Assembly: GCA_958428235.1 (NCBI GenBank) | Contig: CAUAFG010000038.1 | Location: 1 to 9,634 of the forward strand | Direction of reading: 5' to 3' | Origin: Faeciplasma sp900553675 | GTDB taxonomy: Bacteria > Bacillota > Clostridia > Oscillospirales > Ruminococcaceae | Length of the DNA stretch: 9,634 bases | In this document: piece by piece, positions 6,016 to 9,634 of the stretch | Layout: each line of letters starts with the position of its first letter | How positions within the stretch are numbered: position 1 is the stretch's first letter | The notes under the pieces: model-generated | The model's input: the letters and a program-made list of their open reading frames with translations, nothing else | Database searches by the model: none | Told to the model about the DNA's origin: nothing | Position numbers and translations under genes: made by a program

Positions 6016-7615
6016 AAATATTGACCGGAAGGAAATCCGCGCCTATTGTATCATTGTGCGAAACAAGTATTACCGGTCTTATCTCCTTTTTTAGCTTTGA
6101 AATAAGCACCTTCGTGCCGTCTGCGTCGAGATGGTTCAGAGGCTCATCCAAAGCAAGCACGGGCGACTTATCAAGCAGCGCCCTTGCCAGCATTATCTTC
6201 TTTTTCTCTCCGGGTGAAAGGTTGCCGCCAGATTCCGTCACCTCGTAATCAAGAGGCTTTTCAAAGCCAAGCTCTTTTAAAAGCTCTGCCGCCTCATCAA
6301 GCCTTTCATCAGGCAGAAACAGGTTTTCCGCGACCGTTGCCGAGAATATGCCGCCGTCCTGCTCCTGCAAAGAAACCTCCCCTCGAAGCTCGCCCACTTC
6401 TAACGCCTTGCCGTTTTCGTCGGTGATACTGCCGCTGTCCGGAGAGTAAACTCCCGAAATCAGCGAAAGCAGGGTGGATTTTCCCGTGCCGTTCGCGCCG
6501 ACAATCCGTACTTTTCCCGAAAGGGGAACCGCAATGCTCCTGCCCTCAAAGACGTTCGGCGAATCCTTGGCATATGCAAAGCTGACATTTTGCAGTCTGA
6601 GCTCCTTCGGATAAGACTGTGTGCCGTCCGATTCGGAAATCGAAGCACTGTCGCATCCCGAATAGAATATTTCAAGACGTCCGCGCACCACAATTTCCTC
6701 GTGGCGGTTTAAAATCAGGGACTCAAAATATCTGTAAAACTCGGTGATGGTGGGCATTATAAGATATCCTGCCAAAAGCGTGCCGACCCCCATATTTCCG
6801 CCGGCAATCAAAAGCGCGCCAACCGCGATAGCTCCCAAAGGCACGCCATAGGTGCAAAGGTATTCAAACATCGCGTCCATTGCATTCATTTTGTCCTGAG
6901 CGTTTCCGGTTTTTTTGGAGTAGTTTAAGTATTCGTTATGCGCGCGGGATATGTATCTTCCACCGATTTTAAAGCCTTTTAAGAAATCCCTTGCGCTGAA
7001 CATACCATATTCCAGCTTTTCGCGGTTTTCCTCATAGTCGAGCTTGGCATTTTTAAGTTTCGCCTTTGCTCTGCCATTGACTGCCGCGCGGATAAGCGGT
7101 ATCGACGCAAGAACCAGCATGGCGGCGACAAACAGCGGGTTAAAGCTGTCGGTTACAAGCATGGATACAAGGACCGCCAGATAAACTATCATGGTAAGCG
7201 GACGAGTCCACCTCTGCATAAGCAGAAAGTAGTAATCGGTTGTGTCGGTGTCTATCCGCTGAACCACTGCCGCTGTTTCAAGTGACTTTGCCTTTTTCAT
7301 CGGCAGATGAAGGTATTTAGAGAACATAAAGTTGCCATAGCCGTAGCCAAGGCGGGTTAAAAGAAAGTTTTCCCACATCCGCACAGCCGGCTGTGCCAGC
7401 ACGTCCGCCAGAAACGCGATAATGAATACCGCCAGCCTGCCCTTTATTCTCTGCATATCCAGGCTTAAAAGAGCGTCTGCCATATCGCCTATCATCCACG
7501 AGGTTATTACCGGCAGAGTAAGCTCCAGCATCTCGCGGAAAAAGTGGAGTGCAAAGCAGGGAAACATCCTGCGAACGCAGTCGCGCTCGATCTGTTTTTC
7601 TATATTTTTATTCAT
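6014..7615 (-). CDS. ABC exporter half-transporter (membrane domain plus ATPase), second subunit
   Basis: A 533-residue fusion of a membrane domain (hydrophobic helices up to about residue 295) and a nucleotide-binding domain (about 338-533). ATPase motifs: Walker A GANGTGKST 373-381, Q-loop near Q417/Q419, signature LSPGE 466-470 instead of LSGGQ, Walker B LALDE 487-491 with catalytic E491, D-loop NHLD, and H520. It probably pairs with the product of the gene just upstream as a heterodimeric exporter; the cargo (drug, peptide or lipid) is unknown. The frame also has an ATG at 7654 that overlaps the upstream stop as ATGA, giving 546 residues. I prefer 7615 because GGAAGGA (7627-7633) precedes it by 11 nt, while the 7654 start has only a poor site. 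At 533 residues it is somewhat shorter than the usual 570-600. Confidence 0.9.
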   Translation of the reverse strand: MNKNIEKQIERDCVRRMFPCFALHFFREMLELTLPVITSWMIGDMADALLSLDMQRIKGRLAVFIIAFLADVLAQPAVRMWENFLLTRLGYGYGNFMFSKYLHLPMKKAKSLETAAVVQRIDTDTTDYYFLLMQRWTRPLTMIVYLAVLVSMLVTDSFNPLFVAAMLVLASIPLIRAAVNGRAKAKLKNAKLDYEENREKLEYGMFSARDFLKGFKIGGRYISRAHNEYLNYSKKTGNAQDKMNAMDAMFEYLCTYGVPLGAIAVGALLIAGGNMGVGTLLAGYLIMPTITEFYRYFESLILNRHEEIVVRGRLEIFYSGCDSASISESDGTQSYPKELRLQNVSFAYAKDSPNVFEGRSIAVPLSGKVRIVGANGTGKSTLLSLISGVYSPDSGSITDENGKALEVGELRGEVSLQEQDGGIFSATVAENLFLPDERLDEAAELLKELGFEKPLDYEVTESGGNLSPGEKKKIMLARALLDKSPVLALDEPLNHLDADGTKVLISKLKKEIRPVILVSHNDTIGADFLPVNI

Positions 7616-7650
7616 AATTTTATAATTCCTTCCTGATAAAAGCGTACTTT

Positions 7651-9159
7651 TCATCCGAGCATAAGCGTTTTATCCCACTTAACAGGCATATCGCTTTGGT
7701 GGGATACCGCCAGAACTGCGCCCTTGTAGGCGCTTATCAGATTGTAGAGATAATCAAGAGCCGCACTGTCTAAATGGTTTGTGGGTTCGTCTAAAACAAG
7801 CAGCTCGGCAGGTTTTGCAAACGCCGAGGCAAGGTAAAATTTCTTTCTCTGACCCATCGACCACTCCGAAAGCGGCTTTTCAAGGATTTCCGCGGTGATG
7901 TCAAAGCCGGCAAGATGCCTGCGCGCCGCCTCGCCGTCAACGGCGTTTTCCTTTATAAGATCGTCCAAAAGCTCGGCTCCGGAAAGGGTTAAATCCGCCT
8001 CCTCCTGCAAAGCAAACGCCGTAATATCGGTGTCTATGCGGATATCGCCCTTGTCGGCAGAAACAAAGCCCAGAGCAATCTTTAAAAGGGTGCTTTTGCC
8101 GCTTCCGTTCTGACCGCATACCAGCACGCGTTCGCCACTATTAACCGTAAGCGAGATGTCCTTTAAAACCTGCTTGTCATCATAGGTCTTGCAAACGCCC
8201 GAAAGCTCAAGCAGTGCGCCCTGCGGCTTTTCGGGATCGGCGACAGCAGACCCGGCAAGCTGCTTTTTGGCGACGCTGTATTCAAACCGCTTTTGCATAG
8301 CCTCTAAAATATAGTTGACCGAGCCGAAAAGATATCCGCTCAGCACTATAAGCACAGGAGTATCGGCAACCCTGAGTCCGCCGTAGAGGACAAAAAGACC
8401 CATTATAACATAGCTTCCGTAGCGCAGAATACCGTCCACAAACTGAAACACTACCGTTTCAACCGTTCCTGCCTGCTCTGCGCGAACGCCTGCGCGCACC
8501 ATCCCATCGGAAATGCCCTCTAATTTCTGAATAAACCAGTTTTCACGCTTGTAGGATTTCAGGGTGGAAAGACCGTCGCAGCCCTGAATCAGCCAACCGT
8601 CGTATACCTCCTCGGCATAGTCGGTCTGCTCGTATATGTCCTTCGCCCATTTTTCATAGACGACAGTCGGCAAAAGCTGAACAAGGCTCAGCCCGAACAG
8701 AATAAGTCCCAGCCACAGATGAGAAAGGCACAAAAGCACCGCCGAGCCAAGCATTATCAAGGCTCCCTCAATTGCTGTTGGGAGGGCGGTCTGATAGTAT
8801 TCCGCGACGGTGTCGGCGTCGTTTGAAAGTTTTACGTCAAGCTCGCCGGTGCTATCAACGCTGATTCTGCGTTCGATGATGTCGGAATAAAGCTTCTCAC
8901 GGAAGCTCTGGCGGTCGGCTCGCATAAGTCTGCCAAGTCCCCTGCGCAGGATGAAGATTACAGGCAGTCCGATTAAAAGCACCGCCGCAAGTATCAGAGC
9001 GGTTTTAAGCGCGGCTTCACCGCCAGATTCCATAGCAGAATCGAGCAAAGACGAAACCAGCCAGCCACAGGCTAATGTAAAGGCAAACAGGAATATGTGA
9101 TACAGTGTTCCCGCTGCGCCTGATTTATTAAATGTATTCAATTTATTGAATGTTTTCAT
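7651..9159 (-). CDS. ABC exporter half-transporter (membrane domain plus ATPase), first subunit
   Basis: A 502-residue half-transporter, short for an exporter. Six likely membrane helices lie between residues 20 and 285, in pairs at about 20-75, 127-167 and 235-285. The ATPase domain spans about 315-502: Walker A GQNGSGKST 349-357, Q-loop Q385, signature WSMGQ 433-437 instead of LSGGQ, Walker B LLVLDE 453-458 with catalytic E458, D-loop NHLD 461-464, and H487. Its stop overlaps the alternative start of the second subunit, so the two are co-transcribed. GGAGGA at 9172-9177 lies 12 nt before the ATG. Codons 3-10 contain an inverted repeat (ATTCAA/TTGAAT at 9137-9152) that could fold near the start codon. 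Expression should come from the promoter at 9455-9483 through a long leader. The cargo is unknown. Confidence 0.9.
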   Translation of the reverse strand: MKTFNKLNTFNKSGAAGTLYHIFLFAFTLACGWLVSSLLDSAMESGGEAALKTALILAAVLLIGLPVIFILRRGLGRLMRADRQSFREKLYSDIIERRISVDSTGELDVKLSNDADTVAEYYQTALPTAIEGALIMLGSAVLLCLSHLWLGLILFGLSLVQLLPTVVYEKWAKDIYEQTDYAEEVYDGWLIQGCDGLSTLKSYKRENWFIQKLEGISDGMVRAGVRAEQAGTVETVVFQFVDGILRYGSYVIMGLFVLYGGLRVADTPVLIVLSGYLFGSVNYILEAMQKRFEYSVAKKQLAGSAVADPEKPQGALLELSGVCKTYDDKQVLKDISLTVNSGERVLVCGQNGSGKSTLLKIALGFVSADKGDIRIDTDITAFALQEEADLTLSGAELLDDLIKENAVDGEAARRHLAGFDITAEILEKPLSEWSMGQRKKFYLASAFAKPAELLVLDEPTNHLDSAALDYLYNLISAYKGAVLAVSHQSDMPVKWDKTLMLG

Positions 9160-9202
9160 ATGTATATATTATCCTCCGAAATTCAAATTTGTATAGCAAA
9201 CA

Positions 9203-9225
9203 AAGCCCTATCAGAAATAAGGCTT
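9203..9225 (-). terminator. Hairpin just upstream of the ABC genes, possible attenuator
   Basis: On the minus strand AAGCCTTAT pairs with ATAGGGCTT (nine pairs, one G-U wobble) around a 5-nt loop, followed by a modest U-rich stretch (CUUUGUUUGC). It lies about 25 nt before the ribosome binding site of the first ABC gene and is downstream of short leader ORFs. It is weaker than a typical terminator, as an attenuator might be. Confidence 0.45.
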
Positions 9226-9252
9226 AAAAAATTATTCTATTGATTCTATATT

Positions 9253-9297
9253 TTACCTGCTTTGCGCATACACGCCGCTAAGCAGATTCAGGTTCAT
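9253..9297 (-). CDS. Possible 14-residue leader ORF (MNLNLLSGVYAQSR)
   Basis: This tiny ORF begins with an ATG that overlaps the stop codon of the preceding tiny ORF (ATGA), which would allow translational coupling. An in-frame ATG at 9312 would give 19 residues. It has no good ribosome binding site of its own. Most of it lies in a hairpin, CTGCTT/AAGCAG (9280-9285 with 9257-9262) plus an inner GCG/CGC. It makes sense only as part of a regulatory leader, and chance is a serious alternative at this length. Confidence 0.25.
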   Translation of the reverse strand: MNLNLLSGVYAQSR

Positions 9298-9332
9298 ATT
9301 CGCAAAAGCCATGGGCTCTTAATGGTATTCAT
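9294..9332 (-). CDS. Possible 12-residue leader peptide (MNTIKSPWLLRI)
   Basis: The ATG is preceded by GAGGAAAGG (9344-9352), a good ribosome binding site 11 nt upstream, the clearest one in the leader ahead of the ABC genes. The ORF is only 12 codons. The binding site is tied up in a hairpin at 9346-9372, so translation could be conditional. A leader peptide controlling the exporter genes is the natural reading. It has no similarity I recognise, and an ORF this short can arise by chance. Confidence 0.4.
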   Translation of the reverse strand: MNTIKSPWLLRI

Positions 9333-9345
9333 AGCTTGGTTTTCC

Positions 9346-9372
9346 TTTCCTCGAAAAATTAATTTCAGGAAA
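9346..9372 (-). promoter_or_regulatory. Hairpin covering the ribosome binding site of a leader ORF
   Basis: On the plus strand TTTCCT 9346-9351 pairs with AGGAAA 9367-9372, and GAAA 9353-9356 with TTTC 9363-9366. This gives ten pairs with a one-base bulge at 9352 and a 6-nt loop. On the minus-strand RNA the 3' arm is AGGAAA, the core of the ribosome binding site for the 12-codon ORF at 9294-9332. Confidence 0.45.
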
Positions 9373-9409
9373 TTAGCATACCCAGTCGCCGCCGTAAACG
9401 ACCCAGCAT
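9365..9409 (-). CDS. Possible 14-residue Arg-rich leader ORF (MLGRLRRRLGMLIS)
   Basis: An ATG 10 nt after CGGGG opens a 14-codon ORF inside the transcript predicted from the promoter at 9455-9483. Its stop codon falls within the 5' arm of the hairpin at 9346-9372, so a ribosome finishing it would open that hairpin and free the next ribosome binding site. All three minus-strand frames are open across this GC-rich patch, so the choice of frame is uncertain. It competes with the Trp/Cys peptide frame at 9373-9477. Confidence 0.25.
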   Translation of the reverse strand: MLGRLRRRLGMLIS

Positions 9410-9477
9410 GAAGATTTTTCCCCGATATCAGTTAAAATTTCCGATATCGGCATTATTTTAGCACTGTGATTCCGCAT
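9373..9477 (-). CDS. Possible small peptide ending CWVVYGGDWVC
   Basis: From the ATG at 9477 (34 residues, weak site AGGGG 12 nt upstream) or the ATG at 9453 (26 residues, starting MPISEILTDIGEK) a frame runs to a TAA at 9373. It ends in CWVVYGGDWVC: two Cys and two Trp around a YGGD turn, which looks like a small disulfide-closed hairpin or a modified-peptide core. The ABC exporter lies next downstream. Against it: both starts lie upstream of the transcript start predicted from the strong promoter at 9455-9483, no peptide-modifying enzyme is visible in the window, and another frame is also open. Confidence 0.25.
   Translation of the reverse strand: MRNHSAKIMPISEILTDIGEKSSCWVVYGGDWVC
9422..9450. 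promoter_or_regulatory. Inverted repeat at the ABC operon transcription start
   Basis: CCGATATC at 9422-9429 and GATATCGG at 9443-9450 are perfect inverted repeats separated by 13 nt; the right copy is itself the 10-bp palindrome CCGATATCGG (9441-9450). The pair lies just downstream of the -10 box and covers the predicted start near 9448. It can be an operator, or a hairpin at the extreme 5' end of the mRNA. Confidence 0.5.
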
Positions 9478-9483
9478 TGTCAA
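9455..9483 (-). promoter_or_regulatory. Promoter of the ABC exporter operon
   Basis: On the minus strand a perfect TTGACA (plus-strand 9478-9483) is followed after exactly 17 nt by TAAAAT (plus-strand 9455-9460), itself preceded by TGC (an extended -10, TGnTAAAAT). The start should be near 9448, giving a leader of about 290 nt before the first ABC gene. Confidence 0.72.
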
Positions 9484-9552
9484 TACTTTCCCCTGACCCG
9501 CCTTTACGTGATGAGAATTTATACTTATTTTGCCGTTTAAAAGCGTAGGGAT

Positions 9553-9578
9553 AAAAAGAAAAGCCGCTTTCGCGACTT
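9553..9578 (-). terminator. Terminator hairpin with GAAA loop
   Basis: On the minus strand a 7-bp stem (AAGTCGC with GCGGCTT, one G-U wobble) closes a GAAA tetraloop and is followed by TTCTTTTT. It would end a minus-strand transcript entering from the right. It is the second of two in tandem, and upstream of the ABC promoter. Confidence 0.65.
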
Positions 9579-9592
9579 TCCTCAGTTCGTAG

Positions 9593-9624
9593 AAAAACCC
9601 CTGACTCCCACAAAGCCAGGGGTT
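9593..9624 (-). terminator. Terminator hairpin of a gene outside the window
   Basis: AACCCCTG (9596-9603) and CAGGGGTT (9617-9624) form an 8-bp stem with a 13-nt loop, followed on the minus strand by TTTTT (plus-strand 9593-9597). It implies a minus-strand gene ending just right of the window, insulated from the ABC operon. Confidence 0.72.
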
Positions 9625-9634
9625 AAAATCATAT

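Noticed and set aside
5891..6094. 67-codon plus-strand frame across the gap after the ABC operon
   Set aside because: It runs through the regulator promoter, two hairpins and into the end of the ABC gene on the other strand; no ribosome binding site or recognisable protein feature.
9160..9460. T-box or other known riboswitch in the ABC leader
   Set aside because: I found no T-box core (AGGGTGGNACCGCG) and no familiar aptamer motif; short ORFs plus hairpins explain the leader better.
9565..9592. GAGGAAAGTC on the minus strand, resembling the conserved 5' segment of bacterial RNase P RNA
   Set aside because: Only this short string matches. It runs directly into a GAAA-loop terminator hairpin, and the expected pairing partner and the rest of RNase P RNA are absent.

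Overview
The window looks like chromosomal DNA from a spore-forming, low-to-mid GC Firmicute of the class Clostridia, probably a gut Ruminococcaceae/Oscillospiraceae relative. The evidence is a SleB-type cortex hydrolase, LuxS, GGAGG-like ribosome binding sites, consensus housekeeping promoters (TTGACA-17-TATAAT) and T-tailed hairpin terminators. The organism call is inference. I see no rRNA or tRNA gene, transposase, integrase, CRISPR array or phage gene.

Left edge (1-327): no gene. A consensus promoter reads leftward out of the window. A second leftward -35 box sits at the extreme edge behind alternating A/T tracts, as in tandem promoters of strongly expressed (for example rRNA) units.

Left half, plus strand (328-4592): a membrane-anchored SleB-type hydrolase (peptidoglycan-binding plus Hydrolase_2 domains); luxS; a 581-residue membrane-anchored LysM-G5-M23 endopeptidase; and a tandem-GNAT acetyltransferase. 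luxS has a perfect consensus promoter whose -10 box lies inside one arm of a 96-nt inverted repeat, while the other arm contains the luxS ribosome binding site. luxS and the M23 gene each end in a hairpin terminator. The M23 terminator lies only 24 nt before the acetyltransferase start. A symmetric hairpin with A and T tails separates the plus-strand block from the convergent minus-strand block.

Right half, minus strand (9634 to 4652): two terminator hairpins of a gene outside the window, then a strong promoter, a leader of about 290 nt with no long ORF, two ABC half-transporters overlapping or nearly touching (a likely heterodimeric exporter), and then an XRE-type regulator with a TPR-like C-terminus under its own promoter. 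The leader is the most interesting part. It carries very short ORFs, one with a good ribosome binding site, and several hairpins, one of which hides that site. This arrangement resembles ribosome-mediated attenuation ahead of drug-exporter genes such as bmrBCD of Bacillus subtilis. A different frame of the same segment can encode a short peptide ending in CWVVYGGDWVC. The two readings compete and the sequence alone does not settle which, if either, is right.

Working together (inference): sleB and the M23 gene act on the cell wall. LuxS recycles S-ribosylhomocysteine and makes the AI-2 precursor. The minus-strand block looks like an inducible export module with a regulator nearby.
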